DNA of 46,613 nucleotides. Origin: an uncultured Desulfobulbaceae bacterium (GTDB taxonomy: Bacteria > Desulfobacterota > Desulfobulbia > Desulfobulbales > Desulfocapsaceae). The position numbers were made by a program, and so were the translations under genes. Shown piece after piece: positions 18,652 through 27,349 of this stretch (position 1 is the stretch's first letter; each line of letters starts with the position of its first letter). The stretch spans positions 1 to 46,613 of the forward strand of contig CAKZOA010000141.1 in NCBI GenBank assembly GCA_937132035.1, given 5' to 3'. The notes beneath the pieces were generated by a model. The model worked only from the letters and a program-made list of their open reading frames with translations. It did no database searches and was not told where the DNA came from.

Positions 18652-19490
18652 TTGAGCTTCTCCTCATATGTTGTGATACTTTCGTCGCTGTTGTCATCGC
18701 GGCCATTTCTCCGACAGCACCGCAGCACAGCACCTTTCTTTTTAAGCGCCTGACGCATCGCAGAAGATGGCAGGCAATCTGAGATAATTTCGGCCCTCCT
18801 GTCGATCTCAAAAGCCTGAAAAAAGGCAACCTGACCGAATTTGCTGGAGTCCGCCAGAATCAGGACTTTCTTGGCGGCAGCTACCATATGCCGTTTGATG
18901 GAGGATATTTCAAGGGATGTGTCGTAGCAGGAGGTACCGTTGAGGGCATGTATACCCATGAGGGCGACATCAACTTTCAGATTCTGCAGGAAACCGGTTC
19001 CAGGTTCGCCGATGAGACTGTACGAGCCGGCACGAATGGTTCCACCGCAAACAATCAGACGTACGCTGGTGCAGGGTGCAAAAAGCTCGCTGATTCGGAT
19101 ATCGTTGGTAACGACGGTGAGACGAAGCTGTCGTTCTACTGCAAGCCGGGCCGCTTCAAAAACCGTCGTGCTTGAATCGAAAATTACACTCTGGTGGTCC
19201 TTGAGCTGGTCGACCGCTAATCTGGCGATTGCCGCCTTTTCTTCACGAGCCATGGTGGCAGTGACATGATGCTCAGGCTCATGCGTTGTTCCGCTGGATT
19301 CCTTGAAAGCGGCGCCGCCATGGCTGCGTTCGACTACGCCGGCTTTGGCAAGATGGTCGAGATCACGACGTATGGTGGGCTGGGAAACCTCAGTCGCCGA
19401 GGCCAGTTCACGCACAGACAACACCCCCTTGCTGCGGATGAGGTCAAGGATCAATTTGCGCCGTTGAACTGGTATGACGTCAGGCTTCAA
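18648..19490 (-). CDS. DeoR/GlpR-family transcriptional regulator
   Basis: VQRRKLILDLIRSKGVLSVRELASATEVSQPTIRRDLDHLAKAGVVERSHGGA; C-terminal sugar-isomerase-like domain. Confidence 0.95.
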   Translation of the reverse strand: MKPDVIPVQRRKLILDLIRSKGVLSVRELASATEVSQPTIRRDLDHLAKAGVVERSHGGAAFKESSGTTHEPEHHVTATMAREEKAAIARLAVDQLKDHQSVIFDSSTTVFEAARLAVERQLRLTVVTNDIRISELFAPCTSVRLIVCGGTIRAGSYSLIGEPGTGFLQNLKVDVALMGIHALNGTSCYDTSLEISSIKRHMVAAAKKVLILADSSKFGQVAFFQAFEIDRRAEIISDCLPSSAMRQALKKKGAVLRCCRRNGRDDNSDESITTYEEKLN

Positions 19491-19511
19491 ATCATATATC
19501 CTTCGTTGAAG

Positions 19512-19535
19512 GGAAGTTTATTACTTCTTACTTCC
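19512..19535. promoter_or_regulatory. inverted repeat GGAAGT-N12-ACTTCC upstream of the DeoR gene, candidate operator
   Basis: Read directly, about 20 nt upstream of the DeoR start; operator role inferred. Confidence 0.35.
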
Positions 19536-20099
19536 TATCAAATTCAATCACAAAAAGTCAATATAAAAAAGAAACGATCAACAACCGTTCATTATCGCCA
19601 CGATAAAACCCCTACCGAGGTGGCGGCAAACCGGTTTCTTGGTCTTTCGATTGTCAGGCACAAATAATTCCTCCTGCTCTGTTCACTCCCATGATCAGCC
19701 TCTCCACTGTCAAACATTCATGGGTTCGGGGCTACCTTCGGCACCACCCCAGCCCCGATGTCCACAATACTGAATACATCGTCATGTCTGGAGCCAGCCG
19801 CAGCGAAGCCCTGGTGGCCCCCGATTCCATCGACATGCTCACCGGTGAGGGCGGCACTGCCCTGCCCGACAAACCTTTCAGAGCTTGTCCGCAACGCCCT
19901 TCCTTCCCCCTTTAGCCCCAAGCCCCAGTATTGCACATGTCTATTGAGCTCATAGGCAAGGCGTCACGGATGCAGCTGTACTACTCCACCGCAAGCTCTC
20001 GATAACGACGAGAAGGGCTTCAGCAGCTAAAACTGTCGAACCTTATCCGGACCAGATACTTGCGATACGATGGGTTGAAAGAAAGTTGAGCATACAAGA

Positions 20100-20131
20100 C
20101 GAGGGCCTACGGAATTACCATAGGCCCTCGA
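20100..20131 (-). terminator. candidate terminator hairpin downstream of tRNA-Thr
   Basis: CGAGGGCCTA...TAGGCCCTCG inverted repeat; weak U-tract. Confidence 0.55.
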
Positions 20132-20137
20132 TATATT

Positions 20138-20213
20138 TGGAGCCACTTAACGGAATCGAACCGTTGACCTACGCTTTACGAGAGCGCCGCTCTACCATCT
20201 GAGCTAAAGTGGC
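20138..20213 (-). tRNA. tRNA-Thr (anticodon CGT), CCA encoded
   Basis: Minus strand GCCACTTTAGCTCAGATGGTAGAGCGGCGCTCTCGTAAAGCGTAGGTCAACGGTTCGATTCCGTTAAGTGGCTCCA: acceptor GCCACTT/AAGTGGC, anticodon stem GCGCT/AGCGT with loop CTCGTAA. Confidence 0.96.
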
Positions 20214-20433
20214 AGGAGTTTTTACAACGACAGAACTTTATAGCAGAAAATATATCAGAACACAATACCTATGCGCAAGCTTACGGAAATCTCTGCCCTG
20301 TCCTCGGCTGAGGTTTCAAGGATAGTGTTGCAGTCCGTTTTCAAAAAAGAGTTCAACTGTTTAGCCAGAGTATGGTATAGAAAGAGACGGAAAGAACCAT
20401 ACCGGCAAACCTCTTTACCTGAGACGACTCACC

Positions 20434-21177
20434 ATGACGCCCGCTTTCGCTTCCCGCATCAGTCAGCAGATCATCGTGCCGCTGCTTCTGCTCGTTGCCG
20501 TCTCCTGTACCGCCGGAGCGACCTCAACCACATCGTCTGGACAGAAACCTCCGACCCAGAGACCCTACGTAATTAATAATATAAAGTATTATCCCGTCGC
20601 TTCATCCGCCGGCTATGTCGATACCGGCATTGCCTCCTGGTACGGAGATGCCTTTCACGGGCGCCTCACCTCCAATGGTGAGCGCTATGACATGTATGGT
20701 CCAACCGCCGCCCATAAGATTCTGCCGATGAACACCATGCTGCATGTACGCAATCTCGACAACGGCAGGGAAGTCGTCGTCCGCATAAACGACAGAGGAC
20801 CATTCATCCGCGGCAGGATACTCGATGTCAGCTATGCTGGAGCTCAAAAACTGGGGATGCTCAGAAGGGGAACGGCCAGAGTCCAGGTAACCGCTCTGGC
20901 GCCCACAGCCAATGGCAAATATCTTCCTCATCCTAATTTCCAGGAAGGAGAGTTTTTTGTCCAAATCGGCTCATTCCGCAACAAAGACAATGCCCGGCGG
21001 CTACAGAAAAAGTTCGCCGATGCCGGCCATACAGCCATTATCCGCCGCGCTACCCTGAATGCAGAGACCTACTTCAGGGTGCAGGTCTACATCGGCACTC
21101 AGCTGAGGACGGCGAAAAGGGCGGAAAGGTCACTGCTGCAAAAGGGATACGACGGGGCTTTCATTATCGCCCGCTGA
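20434..21177 (+). CDS. rlpA: RlpA-family septal ring lytic transglycosylase with SPOR domain, lipoprotein
   Basis: Lipobox-like LLLLVAVSC; GIASWYGDAFHGRLTSNGERYDM; NDRGPFIRGRILDVSYAGAQKLGM; C-terminal SPOR (FFVQIGSFRNKDNARRLQKKF). Confidence 0.95.
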   Translation: MTPAFASRISQQIIVPLLLLVAVSCTAGATSTTSSGQKPPTQRPYVINNIKYYPVASSAGYVDTGIASWYGDAFHGRLTSNGERYDMYGPTAAHKILPMNTMLHVRNLDNGREVVVRINDRGPFIRGRILDVSYAGAQKLGMLRRGTARVQVTALAPTANGKYLPHPNFQEGEFFVQIGSFRNKDNARRLQKKFADAGHTAIIRRATLNAETYFRVQVYIGTQLRTAKRAERSLLQKGYDGAFIIAR

Positions 21178-21832
21178 CCGCACTCCGGCGGTCCCACTCG
21201 GCAACAGCGGTAACGAAGCGCTTGAGCAATTCATGGTCTTTTTTTCCTGGAGTTGTCTCAATTCCGGAGTTGACATCAACACCGTAGGGAGAAGCCACCT
21301 CCAGGGCGCTGGAGACATTTTCCGGGGTGAGCCCACCGGCAAGAAGGTAAGGTTTGCGTACATCCAGATCAGCGATCATTTGCCAGTCGAAGACCCGGCC
21401 GGTGCCGCCCTCTTCGTTCTCCACATAGGTATCGAGCAAAAAGCCATTGACCGCGTGCCGATAGGGAACAATATCGGCGGCCCTGCTCATGGAGCCTATG
21501 CGGAAGGCCTTCAAAATACGGCAGTGCGGCAGGGATGCGGCCAGTTCCCGGCACAGGGCCGGCTGCTCATTGCCATGAAGCTGAAGTGCAGTAAGTCCCA
21601 GACGACGGGCTTTGCCGACGATCGCCTCCAGTTCTTCATTGACGAAAACACCGACTCGATCGATGAATGGCGGCAGTGAATACATAATCGCTGCAGCATC
21701 CTCCTCGCTGACATAGCGTGGACTTTTGCGAACGAAAATAAACCCCAGAGCGTCGACTCCGGCCTCAACCGCAGCCATGGCATCGGTGCCGCTGGTGGTT
21801 CCGCACATCTTGACTCTCGTTCGCATTACCAT
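21164..21832 (-). CDS. trpF: phosphoribosylanthranilate isomerase
   Basis: VKMCGTTSGTDAMAAVEAGVDALGFIF...LLAGGLTPENV...GVDVNSGIE. Confidence 0.95.
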   Translation of the reverse strand: MVMRTRVKMCGTTSGTDAMAAVEAGVDALGFIFVRKSPRYVSEEDAAAIMYSLPPFIDRVGVFVNEELEAIVGKARRLGLTALQLHGNEQPALCRELAASLPHCRILKAFRIGSMSRAADIVPYRHAVNGFLLDTYVENEEGGTGRVFDWQMIADLDVRKPYLLAGGLTPENVSSALEVASPYGVDVNSGIETTPGKKDHELLKRFVTAVAEWDRRSAVSGR

Positions 21833-21841
21833 CTCCCTATG

Positions 21842-22621
21842 CTATAGACCCTGCCGCAAAACTTCAAGGCCATTGCCGTCTGTGCCGGCGCGCATCAATG
21901 TTTCTCCAATCAGTGCCGCAGTTATGCCGTTTTCCGCCAGTTTTCTCATATCATCACCAGTTTTCAAGCCAGATTCGCTAACCACGGGAACGGATTCAGG
22001 TATGAGTTTCTTCAACCGAAAGGTGGTTTCGATGTCGACGGAAAAATCGTTGAGGTTGCGGTTATTGATGCCTATGAGATCACACTCCGATTCCATGGCC
22101 TTATCGACCTCTTCCTCGTTGTGCACCTCGACAAGAATGTCCATCTGCAGCTCTCTGGCACAGGCCAGATAGTCGCCTATCTGATATCTGTCAAGAATCG
22201 CGGCAATAAGCAGTATGGCATCGGCACCGTAACGCGCCGACTCTTCGATCTGGATAGCGTCTATGATGAAATCCTTGCGCAGCACCGGCAGAGAGATAGT
22301 CTCCCGGGCCATGAGAAGGTACTCGAGGCTGCCCTGGAAAAAATCGGTATCGGTCAGCACCGACACAGCCTGGGCGCCGTGGTTCTCATAATGCCGGACT
22401 ATTTTGCAGACATCGAAATCGGCGGAAATGACTCCTTTGGAAGGAGATGCCTTCTTGGCCTCGGCGATAACCGCCACCCCCTTATGCTCTACCAGCGCCC
22501 GGCGAAAACCTCGGGGCGGATCGATGCTTGTATCAATATAGCCTCTGGGGAGATGGATACCCCGCTGTTTCAGCTCGGCAACTTCAGCTTCTTTTTTCTT
22601 TACTATGGTTTCGAGAATCAT
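21842..22621 (-). CDS. trpC: indole-3-glycerol-phosphate synthase
   Basis: VIAEAKKASPSKGVI, VLRKDFIIDAIQI, GINNRNLNDFSVD; start trimmed to MILETIVKKKEAEV. Confidence 0.96.
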   Translation of the reverse strand: MILETIVKKKEAEVAELKQRGIHLPRGYIDTSIDPPRGFRRALVEHKGVAVIAEAKKASPSKGVISADFDVCKIVRHYENHGAQAVSVLTDTDFFQGSLEYLLMARETISLPVLRKDFIIDAIQIEESARYGADAILLIAAILDRYQIGDYLACARELQMDILVEVHNEEEVDKAMESECDLIGINNRNLNDFSVDIETTFRLKKLIPESVPVVSESGLKTGDDMRKLAENGITAALIGETLMRAGTDGNGLEVLRQGL

Positions 22622-22935
22622 CGTCGATATCTTTGAAGTAGAGTCGTTTTTATGATCACCCCTCAAGCTCAGCGTATCGAGGTATTACAAGCAAGAGGTG
22701 ATCTTTTGAAGGGTGTCTATGGACGGGAACGGGTTCATGGCGTCCCGTGAAAAGATCTATTCCGATCCGCTACTCGTTGAAATTACGTTGTGCACGAATA
22801 CAAAACCTTAGGATCACTCAATCTCTTCGTTGTGTCAGGGAATTTTATCCTCGGAATATTACCTATATACCTCCGGCAAAAATTTCCTGCCACGCCTCGA
22901 CCTTGAGCGAAAATCCCTATTATTCAAGGTACCCT

Positions 22936-23994
22936 TTAGAGAAGAGTTCCGTTTTTTTGAGCCAGTCGGCATGAGACCGCCACAAGGGCCTCCAGTTTCG
23001 CCTGGGCTTTGCCGCTGTCGATTATTTCGGCTGCCATCTGCACACCGTCTTTGAGAGTACCGCAGGACCCTGCGGCCATCAGAGCGGCGCTGGAGTTCAA
23101 CAGCACCATATCCTTTCTCGGTCCCGCTTTTCCCGTCAAGACTTCTTTCAGCAATACCGCTGATTCCTCTGCAGTCTCACCGCCTTTGAGTTCATCGAGG
23201 CGTGCTGTGGCCAGCCCGACATCAGCCGGAGTAATGGTATAATTGGTGATCTCGCCGTCCTTCCACTCCGAAATCCGGGACATGCCGGTGACTGTAAGCT
23301 CATCGAGATTTCCTTCGCCATGTACGACAAGCGCCCTTCTGGTACCGAGCCTGCCAAGTACCTGGGCAAGCGGCTGGGTCAGCTCAGGGGCAAAAACACC
23401 AAGAACCTGGACGTTGGCGCCGGCCGGGTTGGTCAGCGGCCCGAGGATGTTGAAGATCGTACGGACGCCGATCTCTTTGCGAGGGCCGATGGCATGCCTC
23501 ATGGCACCGTGCAGGGCCGGTGCGAACAAAAACCCTATGCCCGTCTCGCGTATGCAGGCGCCGATATCTTCAGGCGGCAGGTTGAGCACTACGCCTGCGG
23601 CTTCGAGAACGTCGGCGCTGCCGCATTTACTCGATATCGACCTGTTGCCGTGTTTGGCAACGGTAATGCCGGCACCGGCGACGACAAAGGCCGAGGCGGT
23701 GGAGACGTTGAAGGTCCCGGAGCTGTCGCCGCCTGTTCCGCAGGTATCGACCACCACCCCACCTTCTGCGGTATTGATACCGGTGTCAATTCGCGTCGCT
23801 TTCTCCCGCATGACCCTGACCGCTCCGGTGATCTCCTCGACCGTCTCTCCCTTCATGCGTAAAGCCGTGATGAAGGCACCGATCTGAGCCGGGGTTGCCT
23901 CACCACTCATTATCTCATCCATTACCGCCAGCATCTGCTCCTCGGTAAGGTTCGTGCCTGCTATTACCAGTCCAATGGCCTCTCGTATTTCCAT
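22936..23994 (-). CDS. trpD: anthranilate phosphoribosyltransferase
   Basis: DTCGTGGDSSGTFNVSTASAFVVAGAGI.VAKHGNRSISSKCGSADVLEAAG; start set at MEIREAIGL. Confidence 0.96.
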   Translation of the reverse strand: MEIREAIGLVIAGTNLTEEQMLAVMDEIMSGEATPAQIGAFITALRMKGETVEEITGAVRVMREKATRIDTGINTAEGGVVVDTCGTGGDSSGTFNVSTASAFVVAGAGITVAKHGNRSISSKCGSADVLEAAGVVLNLPPEDIGACIRETGIGFLFAPALHGAMRHAIGPRKEIGVRTIFNILGPLTNPAGANVQVLGVFAPELTQPLAQVLGRLGTRRALVVHGEGNLDELTVTGMSRISEWKDGEITNYTITPADVGLATARLDELKGGETAEESAVLLKEVLTGKAGPRKDMVLLNSSAALMAAGSCGTLKDGVQMAAEIIDSGKAQAKLEALVAVSCRLAQKNGTLL

Positions 23995-24020
23995 GCTGTT
24001 CCTGGCCCTGCGCTTTCGGT

Positions 24021-24656
24021 TCAAAGTGACTGCAGTTCACCCTCGTGCTGGGCGTGTTCTAGTCTCTGCAGATAATGAGGCGAAGTAAAGTTTTCCAGTA
24101 AGCGGATACCCGCCCGGGTCATGATTGATTCCGGATGAAACTGCACCCCTTCCACCGGCAGTGTTTTGTGCCGGACCCCCATCAATTCTCCCTGTTCGGT
24201 TTTGGCGGTAATGCTTAAGCACTGAGGCACCGTGGCATTTTCTATAACCAGTGAGTGATAGCGCATACCTTCGAAAGGAGTATCGAGTCCTTCGAAAACC
24301 CCTCTGCCGTCGTGATGAATCTCACTGGTTTTGCCGTGCATGATACGCCCGGCCCTCACTGTTTTGCCGCCGAAGGCCTCGCCGATGGCCTGATGACCAA
24401 GGCATATGCCCAGCACCGGAATTCTGTCGCCAAAATAGCGAATCGCCTCGATGGATATGCCGGCATCTGCGGGAGTGCCGGGACCGGGAGAAATCAATAG
24501 CCTCTGTGGTTCGAGAGCGGCTATCTCCTCGACTGTCACCGTGTTGTTGCGAAAAACTCTGATATCGGCCGTCATGCCCGCTTTCTTGTAGCTGCCGGCA
24601 ATGGTCTGCACAATATTGTAGGTAAAGGAATCGTAATTATCGATTATGGCAAGCAT
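24021..24656 (-). CDS. trpG: anthranilate synthase glutamine amidotransferase subunit
   Basis: IIDNYDSFTYN, LLISPGPGTP, GICLGHQAI, GVQFHPES. Confidence 0.96.
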   Translation of the reverse strand: MLAIIDNYDSFTYNIVQTIAGSYKKAGMTADIRVFRNNTVTVEEIAALEPQRLLISPGPGTPADAGISIEAIRYFGDRIPVLGICLGHQAIGEAFGGKTVRAGRIMHGKTSEIHHDGRGVFEGLDTPFEGMRYHSLVIENATVPQCLSITAKTEQGELMGVRHKTLPVEGVQFHPESIMTRAGIRLLENFTSPHYLQRLEHAQHEGELQSL

Positions 24657-24659
24657 CTT

Positions 24660-26162
24660 TTAAAACCCCTTCTCCGCTAGCTCCACAGCTCTTCTCAGCC
24701 CCATGGATTTATTGACCGTCTCCTCAAACTCTTTTGCCGGATCGGAATCGGCGACGATACCCGCACCCGCCTGGATCCAGAGATTGCGTCCCTTCATGAC
24801 GAAGGTGCGTATGGTTATGCAGAAATCCATATTGCCCGAAAAACCGAAATACCCGACAGACCCGGCATAGGGACCGCGTCGTTCAGGCTCGAGTTCGTCG
24901 ATTATCTCCATGGCGCGGATCTTCGGTGCTCCGCTTACCGTACCGGCAGGAAAACAGGCGGCCATGACATCAAACTGATCTTTTCCCTCGGCTATGATAC
25001 CGTGCACACCCGAGACTATATGCATGACATGTGAATATCTCTCGATTACCCCGAGATCGCGTACCTCGACGGTGCCTGCCGCCGCCACTCTGCCAACGTC
25101 GTTCCTGCCAAGATCGACCAGCATAAGATGTTCGGCCCGTTCCTTGGGATCTGCAAGCAAATCCTCCTCGAGTGCCTGATCTTCCTCGACGGTGCCCCCC
25201 CTCTTCCTCGTCCCCGCTATGGGGCGCAACTCAATCGAGACGCCCTCCTTTCGTACCAGAATTTCCGGTGATGAGCCAATCTGTACAAGGTCATCGATTT
25301 TAAGAAAAAAGAGATAAGGGCTGGGATTGATATGACGGAGCGCCCTATAGAGCTGCAAGGGGGTGATATCTGTAGTGGTATGAAATCGCTGGGAAAGTAC
25401 TACCTGGAAAATATCACCGGCAAGTATATACTCTTTTGCCTCCTCTACCATTTTATGGAAGAGCTGCGGTTGCATGTTTGAAGTAAAGGTGTGCCTGATT
25501 CCTTCGGTTGCGGTGGCATCAACTCCATATCTTTCAGGCATCGCCCCCCGTACCCTGGCGACAACGCGCTCAATTTCACCTCGAGCGGCGTCATATTGCT
25601 TTTTGGGGGATTGGTCATCGTCGATCCGGTTCCAGCAGACAACCGTCAGGGTCTGCTGGAAACTGTCATGCACCAGGACGATGCGCGGAATGATAAATGC
25701 CGAATCAGGGATATCTATCGCCTCGTGTCTGTCCGGCAGATCCTCGATAAAGCGTACCATGTCGTAGCCGAGATATCCCACCGCCCCGCCACAGAATCGC
25801 GGGAGCCCCTGAGGTTCACAGGCCTCAAAAGAGTTTACCAGCCTACGTATATATTCCAGAGGATTAACGTTTTCGTACTCGATCGTTTCTCCGCTTTCGA
25901 GATACTCAAGTAAAACCCTGCTGCCGCTGGAGCTGAACTTCACTAAAGGATCGAAGCCTATAAAAGAATATCGTCCCCACTTTTCGCCGCCCTCCATACT
26001 CTCAAAGAGAAATATGTGGTCATGCGCTTCTGCTACTTTGGCAAAAAGCGTCAACGGCGTGTCGAGATCGGCAATGATCTTCCTATACACCGGCACGAGA
26101 TCGGAGTCAGAAGCAAATCTTTCAAATTCCTGAAATGGAGGAGAATATGTTTCGTAGGGCAT
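24660..26162 (-). CDS. trpE: anthranilate synthase component I
   Basis: LSQRFHTTTDITPLQLYRALRHINPSPYLFFL, RPIAGTRKRG, FPAGTVSGAPKIRAMEIIDELEP; start trimmed to MPYETYSPPFQEF. Confidence 0.95.
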   Translation of the reverse strand: MPYETYSPPFQEFERFASDSDLVPVYRKIIADLDTPLTLFAKVAEAHDHIFLFESMEGGEKWGRYSFIGFDPLVKFSSSGSRVLLEYLESGETIEYENVNPLEYIRRLVNSFEACEPQGLPRFCGGAVGYLGYDMVRFIEDLPDRHEAIDIPDSAFIIPRIVLVHDSFQQTLTVVCWNRIDDDQSPKKQYDAARGEIERVVARVRGAMPERYGVDATATEGIRHTFTSNMQPQLFHKMVEEAKEYILAGDIFQVVLSQRFHTTTDITPLQLYRALRHINPSPYLFFLKIDDLVQIGSSPEILVRKEGVSIELRPIAGTRKRGGTVEEDQALEEDLLADPKERAEHLMLVDLGRNDVGRVAAAGTVEVRDLGVIERYSHVMHIVSGVHGIIAEGKDQFDVMAACFPAGTVSGAPKIRAMEIIDELEPERRGPYAGSVGYFGFSGNMDFCITIRTFVMKGRNLWIQAGAGIVADSDPAKEFEETVNKSMGLRRAVELAEKGF

Positions 26163-26595
26163 AATGGTCGTATGGTAATGATCTGTGGTGAACCGGCCAT
26201 CACTCCAAAAAAACTGCGGCACACTCGATGAACCGGAATAATTCCACTCTTTATCTAAAAGCCCCAGCTGTTGCGCTCCGAAAAGCAAGGCTTCAGAGGT
26301 CTTTTCCACAAACTTCACAGAGAAGAGAATGGCCTCTGGCCGGTAGCCGGGAGAAGATAAACACGAGCCAACATACCATATATTATGGGAATTACCACCA
26401 CCTTAAATAGAGTGGGTAACGAGAAGAGGATTGCAGGAGTTGCGATTGGAGAGGGTCTTGCCTGGATCGTGGCAGCGTACTGGCTGCAGTGGAGTCCTGA
26501 GGAGAACCCCATCTCAACTTTCCATGGTAGACGGCTGCAAGCTGCTGCGAGCGCATAACCGCTGGACAGCAGGTACGCACTGAAGGAATTGTGAC

Positions 26596-26637
26596 GAAAA
26601 AAAATGGGGTTGAGAAAGCTCTGCCTCCCAACCCCAT
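26596..26637 (-). terminator. Rho-independent terminator after rpsT
   Basis: Minus strand ATGGGGTTG...CAACCCCAT followed by TTTTTTTT, about 60 nt past the rpsT stop. Confidence 0.88.
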
Positions 26638-26696
26638 GCTGCAATCTTAGAAAATCCGAAATGCAAGACGATACAACTTCGAGGATATCGCTCTAA

Positions 26697-26969
26697 TCAG
26701 GCGTTTGCCTCAATTTTGTTTACTCGCCTGGTAAGTCTGGAAATCTTACGGGAACTGTTGCGCTTATGTATGGTTCCCTTGGAGGCGGTTTTGGCAATGA
26801 CGGGAATCGCATCGACCAGCGCGGCCTTGGCCTCTTCTGCAGAACCGGCCTCAACGGCTTCATTGACTTTCCGTATCGCATTCTTCATCTTGGTTTTGTT
26901 AATACGGTTTCGCATACGACGAACCTGAGCCTGGCGGTTTCTCTTCTCTGCAGATTTATGATTAGCCAC
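26697..26969 (-). CDS. rpsT: 30S ribosomal protein S20
   Basis: (GTG)ANHKSAEKRNRQAQVRRMRNRINKTKMKNAIRKV...GTIHKRNSSRKISRLTRRVNKI; strong SD (GAGGAGGAA) before the GTG. Confidence 0.97.
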   Translation of the reverse strand: MANHKSAEKRNRQAQVRRMRNRINKTKMKNAIRKVNEAVEAGSAEEAKAALVDAIPVIAKTASKGTIHKRNSSRKISRLTRRVNKIEANA

Positions 26970-27349
26970 GAAGTAATTCCTCCTCAAATTTTCTGTCAAT
27001 ATAGTCTATCCGGACATCTCCGGAAATCTCTCATACCTAAATTCACCAGGCGGTTCCACGGGCCTGGTGCTCATGGCAACGACAACTGCCAACGGTTAAG
27101 ATCATAGTTTATACTTCAAACCATGGCTCAGGTCAATGTTTTTCCTGGCCTACAAGGTTTTTTCTCCTTTTCAGGGCTATTTGAAAGCGGTATCATATCT
27201 GCGATACTCTTATGATGCACAAACGTACAATTTATTTTATAGTGGAAATGCTGTAATTCAGCCGCAGAGGAGTGTGTTCAACACATCTCTCCTGCTCACT
27301 TGAAAAATCGCCGCCCACGGCCTACTCGCGCTGCACAATCAACCTCACT

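Noticed and set aside
17863-18753. 296-aa plus-strand ORF
   Set aside because: Antisense to the PanB-like and DeoR genes.
26392-26637. Minus-strand ORF ending RWW*, considered as a trp leader peptide
   Set aside because: The frame begins inside the rpsT terminator, has no suitable short start near the Trp pair, and no attenuator hairpin with U-tract lies between it and trpE.
26596-26637. trp attenuator interpretation of the U-tract hairpin
   Set aside because: It lies about 60 nt past the rpsT stop and over 400 nt before the trpE start, so a terminator for rpsT is the simpler reading.
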